In this document: positions 16,146 to 25,753 of the stretch, piece by piece
Layout of the letters: each line of letters begins with the position of its first letter
How positions within the stretch are numbered: position 1 is the first letter of the stretch
Origin: Bacillota bacterium
Lineage (GTDB): Bacteria > Bacillota > Clostridia > Lachnospirales > Lachnospiraceae
Length of the DNA: 64,000 nt
Direction: 5' to 3'
Assembly: GCA_023421505.1 (NCBI GenBank)
Contig: JAEZTJ010000025.1
Span: forward strand, 69,139 to 133,138
Notes under the pieces: model-generated
What the model was told of the DNA's origin: nothing
The model's database searches: none
The model's input: only the letters and a program-made list of their open reading frames with translations
Program-made: the position numbers and the translations under genes

Positions 16146-17582
16146 TTAAATATCATGTTCTCCCCGGATATCCTCCTTTGGAGGTTCAATCGGGTAATTT
16201 CCGGTAAAGCAGGCATCACAGAAGCCTTTATCTCCGCCAATCATTTCACTCAAACGTTCTACTGCCAGATAGCCTAAGGAATCAGCACCTATCATATCTC
16301 TTATCTGATCTACTGTATTATTATGTGCAATTAATTGGTCACCTGTCGGTACATCGGTTCCAAAGTAGCAGGGATGTAAAAACGGCGGTGAACTGATTCT
16401 TACGTGAACCTCTGTTGCCCCTGCCTTTTTTAACATCTTTACGATTTTCTCACTGGTAGTGCCTCGCACGATTGAGTCATCAATCATAACAACTCTTTTT
16501 CCCTGCACAACCTCAGGAAGAACATTTAATTTAATCCTTACACTGGAGGCACGCATCGACTGCTTCGGTTTGATGAAGGTTCTGCCGACATAGCTGTTTT
16601 TAACAAATGCCATTCCAAAGGATATCCCGGATTCAAGAGCATATCCCAGAGCAGCGGCATTACCGGAATCAGGTACACCCACTACAACATCCGCTTCCAC
16701 CGGATAATCCTGCGCCAGTATTCTTCCTGCCATAATTCTGGAATTATATACACTGATACCGTCAAAACGGGTATCCGGTCTGGCAAAATAAATATATTCA
16801 AAAATGCATTTTGCTGTCCTGGGATTGCACTGCGAGGTATCTGAATGAATTCCCTCTTCATCAATCATGACGACCTCTCCCGGCAGTACATCACGGATAA
16901 ACTCTGCATCAGCAGCATTCAATGCTGCCGTCTCTGAGGCTAAGATATATGCGTTATTTCTCTTACCGATTACAAGCGGATGAAAGCCAAAGGGATCTCT
17001 TGCTCCGATTAATTTTCTCGGACTCATAATTACAAGAGAATAAGCACCGCTTAATTTCTTCATGGCTCTGGCAACTGCTTCCTCTGCAGTGGCAGAATTC
17101 AATCTTTCTCTTGCTATATGATAGGCTATAACCTCTGTATCAATCGTTGTCTGAAATATCGCACCCGTATACTCAAGCTCCTTACGTAACTCCGGGGTAT
17201 TAACAAGATTACCATTATGAGCGAGGGCTAACGTTCCCTTCACGTAGTTTAATACTAGTGGCTGCGTATTATTAATATTACTTTCTCCCGCAGTAGAATA
17301 GCGGACATGCCCTACACCTATGTTACCTGTCAGCTTCTCTAAATGCTCTGGCGTAAATACTTCACTAACAAGTCCCATACCCTTCCAGGCTTTGACCTTA
17401 CCCTTAGGGCCCTCTGTATCGCTCACTGCTATACCGCAGCTTTCCTGACCTCTGTGCTGTAATGCAAATAAGCCATAATATATTGTGGATACTACATCAT
17501 TACCATCCAGATCGTATACACCAAACACACCGCATTCTTCATGTAATCCTTCAGGACAATAGCTATTATTTTCCATATTCAT
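16146..17582 (-). CDS. purF: Amidophosphoribosyltransferase
   Basis: PurF makes 5-phosphoribosylamine from PRPP and glutamine, the first committed purine step. A short propeptide precedes the nucleophile in EECGVFG. The PRPP loop reads VVMIDDSIVRGTT (about residue 365). Cysteines in KCIFEY, HPCYFG and FCDAC match the four ligands of the 4Fe-4S cluster of Bacillus-type PurF, so an oxygen-sensitive enzyme with a cleaved propeptide is expected. Of three possible starts the ATG at 17582 best fits the AGAGG site, giving 478 residues. purC lies 171 bases upstream on the same strand, with repeat copy 2 between them. Confidence 0.95.
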   Translation of the reverse strand: MNMENNSYCPEGLHEECGVFGVYDLDGNDVVSTIYYGLFALQHRGQESCGIAVSDTEGPKGKVKAWKGMGLVSEVFTPEHLEKLTGNIGVGHVRYSTAGESNINNTQPLVLNYVKGTLALAHNGNLVNTPELRKELEYTGAIFQTTIDTEVIAYHIARERLNSATAEEAVARAMKKLSGAYSLVIMSPRKLIGARDPFGFHPLVIGKRNNAYILASETAALNAADAEFIRDVLPGEVVMIDEEGIHSDTSQCNPRTAKCIFEYIYFARPDTRFDGISVYNSRIMAGRILAQDYPVEADVVVGVPDSGNAAALGYALESGISFGMAFVKNSYVGRTFIKPKQSMRASSVRIKLNVLPEVVQGKRVVMIDDSIVRGTTSEKIVKMLKKAGATEVHVRISSPPFLHPCYFGTDVPTGDQLIAHNNTVDQIRDMIGADSLGYLAVERLSEMIGGDKGFCDACFTGNYPIEPPKEDIRGEHDI

Positions 17583-17614
17583 GAGATCCATCCTCTCAAT
17601 CTATTATAAACATT

Positions 17615-17686
17615 AGGCAATTGTGAAACTCAGCAATTGTAAGTATTGTATACCATTAATAAAACTATATAGTTTCGCAATTGTCC
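17615..17686. repeat. Short inverted-repeat element, copy 2
   Basis: GGCAATTGTGAAACT (17616-17630) and AGTTTCGCAATTGTC (17671-17685) are the ends. The 40-base centre (AGTATTGTATAC core) matches the reverse complement of copy 4 at 30442-30509 almost base for base. It lies between purC and purF. Confidence 0.75.
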
Positions 17687-17753
17687 ATACTATAAACATG
17701 AATTAGTCAACAAGAGGCTCCCCGAAGTCAAACCTCGAACAGCCCCGTAATCC

Positions 17754-18461
17754 TTATTGTATGCCTAAACGTTTAAACACTTCCTGATAAGCATCCTCTA
17801 CATTTCCGAGGTCTCTACGGAAGCGGTCCTTATCTAATTTTTCATGGGTATTAATATCCCATAATCTACAGGTATCCGGAGATATCTCATCTGCCAGAAT
17901 GATCTGTCCTTTGCATCTTCCGAATTCAATCTTAAAGTCAATTAATTCTATACCAATCCCTGCAAAATACTTGCAAAGTACTTCATTTACCTTAAATGCA
18001 TATTTTGAAATCAGGTCAATCTCTTCTCTGGTTGCTACTCCGATTGCAATTGCATAGTAATCATTAATCATCGGATCACCCAGTGCATCATCCTTATAGG
18101 AAAACTCAAGGGTAGGACTGATTAACTTAATGCCTTCCTCCATGCCTAACTTTTTCGCGAAGCTTCCTGCGGAAACATTTCTTACAATAACCTCAAGCGG
18201 AACGATTTCAACCTTCTTTACAGCTGTCTCGCGATCACTTAATTCCTCGATGTAATGGGTCGGAACGCCTTCCTTCTCTAATAAACGAAAAACATGATTT
18301 GACATTCTATTGTTAATTGCACCCTTACCAACGATTGTACCTTTTTTTAATCCGTTAAATGCTGTGGCATCATCCTTATAGTCTACGATATATACGTCTT
18401 CCACATCAGTTTTGAATACCTTCTTCGCTTTTCCTTCATAGAGCATGTCTAATTTTTCCAT
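17754..18461 (-). CDS. purC: SAICAR synthetase
   Basis: PurC condenses CAIR with aspartate using ATP. The N-terminus MEKLDMLYEGKAKKVF holds the family motif LYEGKAKK. VPLEVIVRNVSAGSFAKKLG and LIDFKIEFGR with DEISPDTCRLWD follow as expected. It is 235 residues, the usual length. A GTG codon four residues upstream would also be open, but AGGTGG is better spaced for the ATG at 18461. A promoter is visible at 18548-18575 (TTGCGA, 16 bases, TATAAT). It probably starts a unit that includes purF. Confidence 0.95.
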   Translation of the reverse strand: MEKLDMLYEGKAKKVFKTDVEDVYIVDYKDDATAFNGLKKGTIVGKGAINNRMSNHVFRLLEKEGVPTHYIEELSDRETAVKKVEIVPLEVIVRNVSAGSFAKKLGMEEGIKLISPTLEFSYKDDALGDPMINDYYAIAIGVATREEIDLISKYAFKVNEVLCKYFAGIGIELIDFKIEFGRCKGQIILADEISPDTCRLWDINTHEKLDKDRFRRDLGNVEDAYQEVFKRLGIQ

Positions 18462-18547
18462 TGCAACTGCCACCTATCCTTTACTATATTTTCTCATATA
18501 ATACTGAAGTATGCAATACTTTGAGAAGCCTTCCGTTACCCTTACAT

Positions 18548-18575
18548 ATTATAATAACTCTTATTAAGTTCGCAA
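18548..18575 (-). promoter_or_regulatory. Promoter upstream of purC
   Basis: TTGCGA (18575-18570) and TATAAT (18553-18548) are separated by 16 bases on the minus strand, about 90 bases upstream of the purC start. I see no PurR-type operator or riboswitch between promoter and gene. Confidence 0.55.
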
Positions 18576-18929
18576 TAGGATTTTGTCGTTTTCACTTGTA
18601 AATCAATATTTTTGTCTAAATGCACAAAATTAAATTGAAAACGAGTGGCATTTATATTACTTTATTCAGCTCGAAAAATCGCTGGAAAGCCCATTAATTA
18701 AGCATGTTTATGCTATTTATTAACACTGATTATAAATAAATTTTCAAACCGTTAGTCCCACATTATTCCATTAAAAATATTATTAAAATGAGCATTCCTT
18801 TCAACAAAATGATTGCATTCACATCACCAATGCGATAGAATTTTTAAAGTTGCCTAAGTATTGATCGTAAGCATTTGACGTTTTGCTCCTAATAATTTGG
18901 CTTTAAACTTTACTGATGAGGAATAATAA
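18576..18929. other. AT-rich divergent intergenic stretch
   Basis: This separates purC from the divergent permease gene. I see no repeat, RNA or open frame of note, only the GAGGAATA ribosome site of the permease gene at its right end. Confidence 0.4.
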
Positions 18930-20063
18930 ATGAATAATAAATTTCGCGTGCTATATCATATAATAAAAAATGAGACAGTTTTGTTTATATCCTTAACTGC
19001 TGCCATCCTTACCATGTTCTTTGTCCCTCCCACGGCTGCCTATATATCCTATTTAAACCTACGTGTACTAGCGCTTCTTTTTTGCTTAATGGCTGTAGTT
19101 GCAGGCTTTCAAAAAACTGGTTTGTTCTTATTAATGGCAGATAAGCTATTTCAAAGGGCTACTACAGTAAGATCCTTAAGCTTTATATTAATTCTGCTAT
19201 GCTTCTTTTCTTCCATGTGGATCACGAATGATGTTGCACTTATTACTTTTGTACCCTTTGCAATTATGGTTTTAACAATTGCTAAGCAACGTAACTATAT
19301 TATCCGGATAATCGTACTACAGACCATTGCGGCAAATCTCGGCAGTATGCTAACTCCGATCGGTAATCCTCAGAATTTATACTTATATATGAAATACGAT
19401 ATTTCTATCATAAATTTTCTTAAGATTACCTTTCCTTATACCGCAGTTTCATTTGTTTTACTCTTTATCTGTATTTTATTGATAAAAAAGGAACCCTTAG
19501 CCTCTGTGATGACCAGTAAATCAGAAGCAGACGCTCTGAAAACAAGTCTAATCATCCTGTATGGCTTGTTATTTATAATCAGTCTCGCCTGCGTTCTCCG
19601 TTTACTCGATTATCGTATTACGTTTATTCTAGTATTATCAGTAATATTTCTATTTGACCGTAGTATTCTTAAGCGAATTGATTACTGCCTACTTCTTACC
19701 TTTATCTGCTTTTTTATTTTTGTAGGAAATATTGGTCAAATAGAGGTTATTAAGGATTTTCTTGCAGAACTCATCACCGGCAGGGAGCTTTTTGTCGCAA
19801 TTTTAAGCAGTCAGATTATCAGTAATGTTCCTGCTGCCGCACTGCTATCTGCTTTTACGAGTCAGTATAAAGCTATTCTTCTTGGCACTGATATTGGCGG
19901 CCTAGGCACCCTTATTGCCTCCCTTGCAAGCTTAATCTCATATAAGTTTTATTGCAGGACGGAGGATGCAAAGCCAGGTAGATATCTGCTTCTCTTCACA
20001 GGCTATAACCTAGCTTTCTTATTTGTTCTTTGTATTCTATGCTTTATTAGCAATCTATTGTGA
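18930..20063 (+). CDS. Ion-transporter-superfamily permease (ArsB/CitMHS/SLC13-like)
   Basis: The 377-residue integral membrane protein has about ten hydrophobic segments. It has the paired re-entrant motifs of the IT superfamily: WITNDVALITFVPF and SMLTPIGNPQNL in the first half, and ISNVPAAALLSAF with DIGGLGTLIASLASLISYK in the second. Relatives move citrate, dicarboxylates, arsenite or Na+/H+. The GNPQN motif is common in the ArsB/NhaD side of the superfamily. No arsenic-resistance or citrate genes adjoin, so the substrate is open. It is transcribed divergently from purC. Confidence 0.8.
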   Translation: MNNKFRVLYHIIKNETVLFISLTAAILTMFFVPPTAAYISYLNLRVLALLFCLMAVVAGFQKTGLFLLMADKLFQRATTVRSLSFILILLCFFSSMWITNDVALITFVPFAIMVLTIAKQRNYIIRIIVLQTIAANLGSMLTPIGNPQNLYLYMKYDISIINFLKITFPYTAVSFVLLFICILLIKKEPLASVMTSKSEADALKTSLIILYGLLFIISLACVLRLLDYRITFILVLSVIFLFDRSILKRIDYCLLLTFICFFIFVGNIGQIEVIKDFLAELITGRELFVAILSSQIISNVPAAALLSAFTSQYKAILLGTDIGGLGTLIASLASLISYKFYCRTEDAKPGRYLLLFTGYNLAFLFVLCILCFISNLL

Positions 20064-20124
20064 TACCTGCACCTGCTTAAGGGCTTTTTAATCGCTGCTT
20101 ATTCTTCAAGGCCTTAAAAGTCGG

Positions 20125-20946
20125 TTAACTGATCCAGGTACTATTTTTTGTTATCTTCCAGCCTTCCTTATCATATTTTGCCACTGCGTCCTCAGAGCCA
20201 ACAGCTCCAAGACCACTTCTCCATTTGGCAACTGAATAGTTAATCTCTTGCTTTTCTTTGTTATAATCTACTTTGGATATGGTGATAAGAATACCCTTCT
20301 CAAAATACAACTTATCCTTATCAATCAGACCCTTGTCGACCAGACTATCATAGGTATCTTCAACAATATCTACCTCATATTTATCCTTTAACACAGAAAA
20401 TACTGCTTCCTTTTCTAAGTCATCCATTCCTACCCACCCTTGCGTATCAAAGGCAATCATCTCAATATCAGAGTTGAGTCCTGCATCCTCTTCATAAATA
20501 TCCTCGATAATTGCCAGATATCCCTCTATTAACTGATTATGATCTACTACGCTTATAGCGGAAGCAGTAATCTGAGCAGGATAGGATTCAAGAATCACAC
20601 CATCGTAGGTAATCGTAAGATAATCACCAGGCTTAATCATCTCTTGTGTTAAAGTGGCACCTTCTTTATCTGTAATCTTACAATCATATAAGTTCACTGA
20701 TATTTTATCAGACGATTTATACTCATTACTCTCCTTATCAGGCGCTACCAATAAGGATACCCCTCCCTCAATTACCTCTGCTTTAAATGTCATTAAATCA
20801 GAAGGATTTTCACTGATATCAGGCTTCACTCCATCTGTCTGATTCTTATTACTGCCGCTGTAATCCCCGTCCTTAATACCGCAGCCACTAAATGTTACCA
20901 TTAGAATCACAATAACCATCAACATTCTTACACTTTTATTCAACAT
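20125..20946 (-). CDS. Putative lipoprotein of unknown function
   Basis: A lipoprotein signal peptide (hydrophobic residues 8-18, lipobox TFSGCG) is followed by a Ser/Asn-rich linker. A beta-rich domain (about 50-135) contains IKPGDYLTITYDG and ITASAISVV, like the small OB-type DUF3221 domains. The C-terminal half (140-273) is a separate domain without a motif I recognise (WRSGLGAVGSEDAVAKYDKE near the end). It should be anchored on the outer face of the cell membrane. It is convergent with the permease gene, 62 bases apart. AGGAGG precedes the ATG. Confidence 0.65.
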   Translation of the reverse strand: MLNKSVRMLMVIVILMVTFSGCGIKDGDYSGSNKNQTDGVKPDISENPSDLMTFKAEVIEGGVSLLVAPDKESNEYKSSDKISVNLYDCKITDKEGATLTQEMIKPGDYLTITYDGVILESYPAQITASAISVVDHNQLIEGYLAIIEDIYEEDAGLNSDIEMIAFDTQGWVGMDDLEKEAVFSVLKDKYEVDIVEDTYDSLVDKGLIDKDKLYFEKGILITISKVDYNKEKQEINYSVAKWRSGLGAVGSEDAVAKYDKEGWKITKNSTWIS

Positions 20947-21635
20947 AACCGCCTCCTTTAAACAAATAGACGAATAAAGCAGTCAATACGTTTCAAGCTT
21001 TCGATTTTCTGAGGATAATTTCATTTACTATTTTTGTTAGCATAAGCTTATAGCTAGATTATATACAGAAAAAATATTAGAATTATAGAATAATCCTCGC
21101 GATCTCCATGAACAGCGACGCTTCTGATGTAAAGTATTTATTCAATGTACTAACCGTAAAATAACTGAAAATTATTACATGCTGTATCAATTTAATATGT
21201 CATTCTCGTGATATATCTCATACCCCTTCTTTAGCAAATCATAAAATCTTACTACTCTTCTAAAAGCTTTGCGGGTATTCATCCAATTTAATAATAAATA
21301 CTAATTTTATTACCATATTATGTATATACAAATAATTGCAAATGTGCTATTGTTTGTATACACACTTATAGATTAATAATATATTTAAATGTTCGAAGTT
21401 ACAAATTTTTTTACTCAATCTAATTTGTAAACTGAATATGAAAAACGCGTGGCTCAAGGAACTGATTACTACTATATTTCACAGGTTCAATAATTTATAT
21501 AATATTGTAATTTATTTATACGTAATTAATACCTGCCCAAAAACAAATGCTTATCCGTTAGTAGAAAAGGAAAACATTTGGAAATACTGAGCAGGCGTTA
21601 GATAAATTTTATTATCTAAATGGAATGGAGAAAAT
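20947..21635. other. Long AT-rich intergenic stretch with inverted repeats near the right end
   Basis: No gene is evident. CCTGCCC (from 21532) faces GAGCAGG (to 21595), with CAAATG/CATTTG inside, and TTAGATAA faces TTATCTAA at about 21599-21620, just before the next gene's ribosome site. The rest is low-complexity DNA. Confidence 0.4.
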
Positions 21636-22034
21636 ATGAATGCAAAAAGGCCTTTTATTATTACTTTAATTGGAGATTTGTATATTTTTACAGCTATCTT
21701 AACAATATTGTCCTTGTTTTCATTCTCTAGACAATTAGGACTTATGGTCTATTCAATGCCTTATTATTTTGATTTCCCAATTTTATTGAAGAACGTATTA
21801 ATCATTCTATATGCAATAATTCAATTAATTATATCATATGGATTTTTAAAGCTTAAATCGTGGGGCTATTGGTCAGCAATATGTTATAACATACTGTCCT
21901 TGGTTGGTTGGATCGTTTTAATTAAACAGAATAAACCTCCAATTTCGCCTCAAAATCTTCTAACGATAATTATTGGGATGATATTTACAATACCAACAAT
22001 AAGGTATTTTAATAGGATAAAGACAATATTATAG
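21636..22034 (+). CDS. Small four-helix membrane protein, unknown
   Basis: The 132-residue protein is almost entirely hydrophobic with four predicted membrane helices (about 8-30, 45-72, 80-97 and 105-123) and a basic C-terminus. It resembles small DUF-type inner membrane proteins, but I recognise no motif beyond LKLKSWGYWSAI, common in such proteins. AATGGAGA precedes the ATG. It is followed after 174 bases by a shared terminator and then the convergent GH94 gene. Function unknown. Confidence 0.6.
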   Translation: MNAKRPFIITLIGDLYIFTAILTILSLFSFSRQLGLMVYSMPYYFDFPILLKNVLIILYAIIQLIISYGFLKLKSWGYWSAICYNILSLVGWIVLIKQNKPPISPQNLLTIIIGMIFTIPTIRYFNRIKTIL

Positions 22035-22208
22035 TGAGAGAACAATAAGGTTTTACTTAGTGCCTGCTGCCCAAACCGATGCACTATGATTTGTTGTACT
22101 CATAATATTTTGTTTCATTTTTATACTTAATTCACACTGTAAAGTTAATTGCTATCTTTATATCACTTTTATTTAAGCTTTCAGAATTTTTTTGCTAGAT
22201 GTAAATAT

Positions 22209-22254
22209 ATAGAGGAGTATCTAAGCCATCACCAGGCTATTGATACTCCTCTAT
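22209..22254. terminator. Bidirectional terminator
   Basis: ATAGAGGAGTATC (22209-22221) pairs perfectly with GATACTCCTCTAT (22242-22254), followed by TTTT on the plus strand. It lies between the membrane protein gene and GH94. Confidence 0.7.
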
Positions 22255-22270
22255 TTTTAGAATTATTCAA

Positions 22271-24664
22271 TTACATCACTAATAATATATCATTTTCTGC
22301 CTTCATCAGTGCCTCAGGCAGATAATTCTTCTCCTGTTTCTCACCATTGACATAGAACTCTTTGAAGCCACTTTCTGCTCCGTTCGGATTTTGCACCGTA
22401 ATCTTCAGCTTCTTACCGCGGAAGCTCTTCTCAATCGTGAATTCCTTCCAATCACTTGGAATGCTTGGTGCAATCGTAAGACCATTTAAATCAGGTCTCA
22501 TACCGAGAATACCCTCTACGCAACCGACCATTACAGTAGAAGCTGTTCCTGTCAGCCAATGGGTATGAGATCTTCCGTAGAATGGACTCTCATTTGCTTC
22601 CGTAAACTGCCCATGCGCATAAGGCTCAATCACACGAACTTCTGCTTGATCATTCATCGCTGCCGGACAGGTTTCTGTAAAGTATTCATACGCGCGGTTA
22701 CCATGTCCCAGCAAGGCTTCTGCAAGAATAATCCAACCCTGGGGCTGTGAGAAGATACCGCCATTTTCCTTCGTGGATGGATTGAATAGAATCGCAAGCG
22801 CGCCATCAAAAGCGTGGTCCACATAGGAGGGAGCCATTGTCCTTACACCGTATTTTGTATTTAATTCTCTATGTACACTCTCTAAGGCTAATTCTGCCTG
22901 CTCCTTCGTAGCCAGTCCGCTGATCACAGCCCAAGACTGAGGATTTACCCACATACTAGCTTCCGGATCCTTCTTGGAGCCAATTACCTGACCATCCTCC
23001 TTAAAGCCACGGATGAAGCGATCGTCTTCCCAACAGTTATCATTAATCGTATCCTTTAATTCCTTCTGAACCTTATCAAGATAAGCTAAATACTCGGTAT
23101 CCTTCTTATCAACTGCTATATCACGGATTACGCACATAGCATAGTAAAGCTGCATTGCTACGAAGGTTGACTCGCCCTTCTTACCAAGTCGTAAGCAGTC
23201 ATTCCAATCCGCATGAAGTCCGGCAGGCATCTTATGAGTACTTAAGCGTTCCATGGAGAAATTGATGGCTCTCTTTAAGTGATCGTATACATCACCCTCC
23301 TCCTTATTCGCATAAGGAATTACTTCGTCTAAGAATTTCTTATCACCCGTCTCAGCCATATATTTATAAACGGTCGGGAACAACCAGAGCGCATCATCGG
23401 CACGATATGCCGGATGTCCGGTAGCCTGTACATAGGATACATCATCAGGAGTATCCTCATGCCCTGCATTATGATTAAATTTAACAAGAGGAAGTCCTCC
23501 TCCGTTATTAACCTGAGCAGACAGCATAAATACAATTTTCTCTTTCGCCATTACAGGATCAAGGTGTATTATACCCTGAATATCCTGGACAGTATCACGG
23601 TAACCATATCCATTTCTTAAGCCTGCATAGATAAAGGAAGCTGCTCTGGACCAGATAAAGGTAATAAAGCATTGAAATGCATTCCAGGTATTTAGCATCG
23701 CATTAAATTTCTCATCCGGAGTATTAATCTGAAAATTAGCAAGCTTACCATGCCAGTAGCTTTTTAACTCAGAAAGCTCCTGATCAACAATTGCTAAATC
23801 TTCATAATAATTAATGATTGCTGAGGATTCCTTATCATTTTTTTGTCCAAGCAGGAATACAAATTCCTTGCTTTCTCCCGGCTGTAAGGTCATCTTCGTA
23901 TGTAGTGCGCCGCAGCAGTTAGAGTTATAATTGAGGACATTGTCACAAGCACCCTTCTCCACCGCGATCGGGTTACCAAAGCTTCTGTAGCTTCCGATAA
24001 AATGAGATTTGTCACCGTTATAGGAGGTAACCTTGGCCCCAGCTAGTCCGAAAAAGCGTTCCCTGCCATTGGAGCCCTCTGCATTCTTACAATGGTTTTC
24101 ATTAATCATCTGCTGAATCTTATTTCCCTTGAAGTAGGTCTTTGTAATGAAAAGCGTATATTGTAAGTTAACCTGATCGTTTTCGTAATTTCCTTCGTTG
24201 GTAAATTCTATAAAACCAAATGCAGATAAATTACGTGGTTTATCACTGGTATTCTTAACCCTAACTCTCCATACCTCATGCGTCTTATTCAGAGGAACAT
24301 AGTATAGCGCCTCTGACTCAATTCCCGTATACTCCGCTTTAATCTTAGTATAGGCTGTACCGTGACGACATTCGTTCTTATATACCTCAAGCGGTTTAGC
24401 AACCGGCTGCCAGGAGGCTGACCAGTAATCATTCGTATCATCATCACGAAGATATACATATCTTCCCGGCTTGTCCTCCTGATTAAAAATATAACGGGAT
24501 ATTCTACCGCTGGCACCACTCTTAACAAAGCTGTAACCACCGGCATTATTAGAGATAATCGCACCATATTCCGGTGATCCTAAATAGTTTGCCCAGGGTG
24601 CCGGTGTATCCGGTCTTGTTATTACATATTCTTTGCTGTTCTCATCAAAATAACCATAATTCAT
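22271..24664 (-). CDS. GH94 glycoside phosphorylase, cytoplasmic
   Basis: The 797-residue protein opens with YGYFDENSKEYVITRPDTPAPW, the GH94 N-terminus, and contains the (alpha/alpha)6 barrel with the acid residue in HADWNDCL (about residue 485). GH94 enzymes reversibly split beta-linked disaccharides with phosphate, giving sugar 1-phosphate without spending ATP. The stretch PGRYVYLRDDDTNDYW and the following SWQPVAKPL are closer to N,N'-diacetylchitobiose-type phosphorylases, as I remember them, than to classical cellobiose phosphorylase, so specificity is open (cellobiose, chitobiose or cellobionate). No signal peptide. AGGAGAGG precedes the ATG. Confidence 0.88.
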   Translation of the reverse strand: MNYGYFDENSKEYVITRPDTPAPWANYLGSPEYGAIISNNAGGYSFVKSGASGRISRYIFNQEDKPGRYVYLRDDDTNDYWSASWQPVAKPLEVYKNECRHGTAYTKIKAEYTGIESEALYYVPLNKTHEVWRVRVKNTSDKPRNLSAFGFIEFTNEGNYENDQVNLQYTLFITKTYFKGNKIQQMINENHCKNAEGSNGRERFFGLAGAKVTSYNGDKSHFIGSYRSFGNPIAVEKGACDNVLNYNSNCCGALHTKMTLQPGESKEFVFLLGQKNDKESSAIINYYEDLAIVDQELSELKSYWHGKLANFQINTPDEKFNAMLNTWNAFQCFITFIWSRAASFIYAGLRNGYGYRDTVQDIQGIIHLDPVMAKEKIVFMLSAQVNNGGGLPLVKFNHNAGHEDTPDDVSYVQATGHPAYRADDALWLFPTVYKYMAETGDKKFLDEVIPYANKEEGDVYDHLKRAINFSMERLSTHKMPAGLHADWNDCLRLGKKGESTFVAMQLYYAMCVIRDIAVDKKDTEYLAYLDKVQKELKDTINDNCWEDDRFIRGFKEDGQVIGSKKDPEASMWVNPQSWAVISGLATKEQAELALESVHRELNTKYGVRTMAPSYVDHAFDGALAILFNPSTKENGGIFSQPQGWIILAEALLGHGNRAYEYFTETCPAAMNDQAEVRVIEPYAHGQFTEANESPFYGRSHTHWLTGTASTVMVGCVEGILGMRPDLNGLTIAPSIPSDWKEFTIEKSFRGKKLKITVQNPNGAESGFKEFYVNGEKQEKNYLPEALMKAENDILLVM

Positions 24665-24813
24665 ATAACCCTCTCCTTTTTTATTTATTTATACTTCTCA
24701 TTCCTCATAAATTATCTTACTTTCTATTTCCGCCTCATAAACCATGTTATTTTATAATGTCTTTTCTTCTCCCGCAATGGAATACCTTATCCTCTTTTTG
24801 TGTTTTTCGGCTA

Positions 24814-25692
24814 TTATTTACTCCGATTTAAGATTTCCTTTAATTCTTCAATAGAAAAGTGGTAATGCTTACTGCAAAAATGGCAATTTACTTCAATCGG
24901 TTCATTATCTGCAATCATTCCCTCAATCTCCTTTCGGCCGATTGATACAATTGCCTTTTCCACTCGTTCCTTCGTACAGTTGCATTCAAAGGCTGCCGGA
25001 AGATTGTCTGTTATCGTAAGACCAAATTCGCCAAGGATATCTTCAAGAATCATTTCCGGTGTCATGTCCTTATCAAGTAATGAGGTTATACTGCTGATTG
25101 TATTAACCTTCTCCTCCAGCCTGTCAATTAAGCTATCCTCCGCGAAGGGCATAAGCTGCAGGATAAAGCCTCCTGCTCTTCTCACTGTGTTATCCTTATT
25201 CATAAGGACACCCAGTGCCACTACAGAAGGCACCTGCTCACTGGTTGCAAAATAATACGTTAAATCCTCCGCTATCTCACCGCTTACCAGATGGGTCTGT
25301 CCTACATAGGGCTCCTTAAGGCCCATATCCTTAATCACACTTAGAATACCTGCCCCAAGAGCCCCGCCTACATCAAGCTTTCCTTTATCATTAGCAGGTA
25401 TTAATACTTCCGGGTTATAGGCATAGCCCTTTACTGTACCCTTAGAATCTGCGGTTACAGTAAGGCCTCCGATCGGGCCGCTTCCCTTCATCTGTAAGGT
25501 TAAGACATCCTTATCACCCTTCATCATACTTCCCATCATCGCTCCTGCCGTAAGCAGTCTTCCTAAAGCCGCAGTAGCTACAGGGCTTGTCCCATGGATT
25601 GCTCTTGCATGTTCTACCAAATCCTTTGTTGTTGCTGCAAATGCCCGAATCTGGTTCTCAGCAGCACTTGCACGAATGATATAATCTGACAT
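24814..25692 (-). CDS. hslO: Redox-regulated chaperone Hsp33
   Basis: Hsp33 is a cytoplasmic holdase activated by oxidation. The N-terminal domain (YIIRASAAENQIRAFA, then GTSPVATAALGRLL) is followed by the zinc switch: CNC near residue 258 and CHFC near 284, the CxC-CxxC pattern whose cysteines form disulfides on activation. It is 292 residues, the normal length. The ATG at 25692 is preferred over 25716 because AATGGAGGA lies between them. It is likely transcribed with the methyltransferase gene just upstream (62-base gap). Confidence 0.95.
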   Translation of the reverse strand: MSDYIIRASAAENQIRAFAATTKDLVEHARAIHGTSPVATAALGRLLTAGAMMGSMMKGDKDVLTLQMKGSGPIGGLTVTADSKGTVKGYAYNPEVLIPANDKGKLDVGGALGAGILSVIKDMGLKEPYVGQTHLVSGEIAEDLTYYFATSEQVPSVVALGVLMNKDNTVRRAGGFILQLMPFAEDSLIDRLEEKVNTISSITSLLDKDMTPEMILEDILGEFGLTITDNLPAAFECNCTKERVEKAIVSIGRKEIEGMIADNEPIEVNCHFCSKHYHFSIEELKEILNRSK

Positions 25693-25753
25693 TGTTTCCT
25701 CCATTTGCCTATGCATTATCTATTTATGAAATTCATTATATACACTGAAGAGA

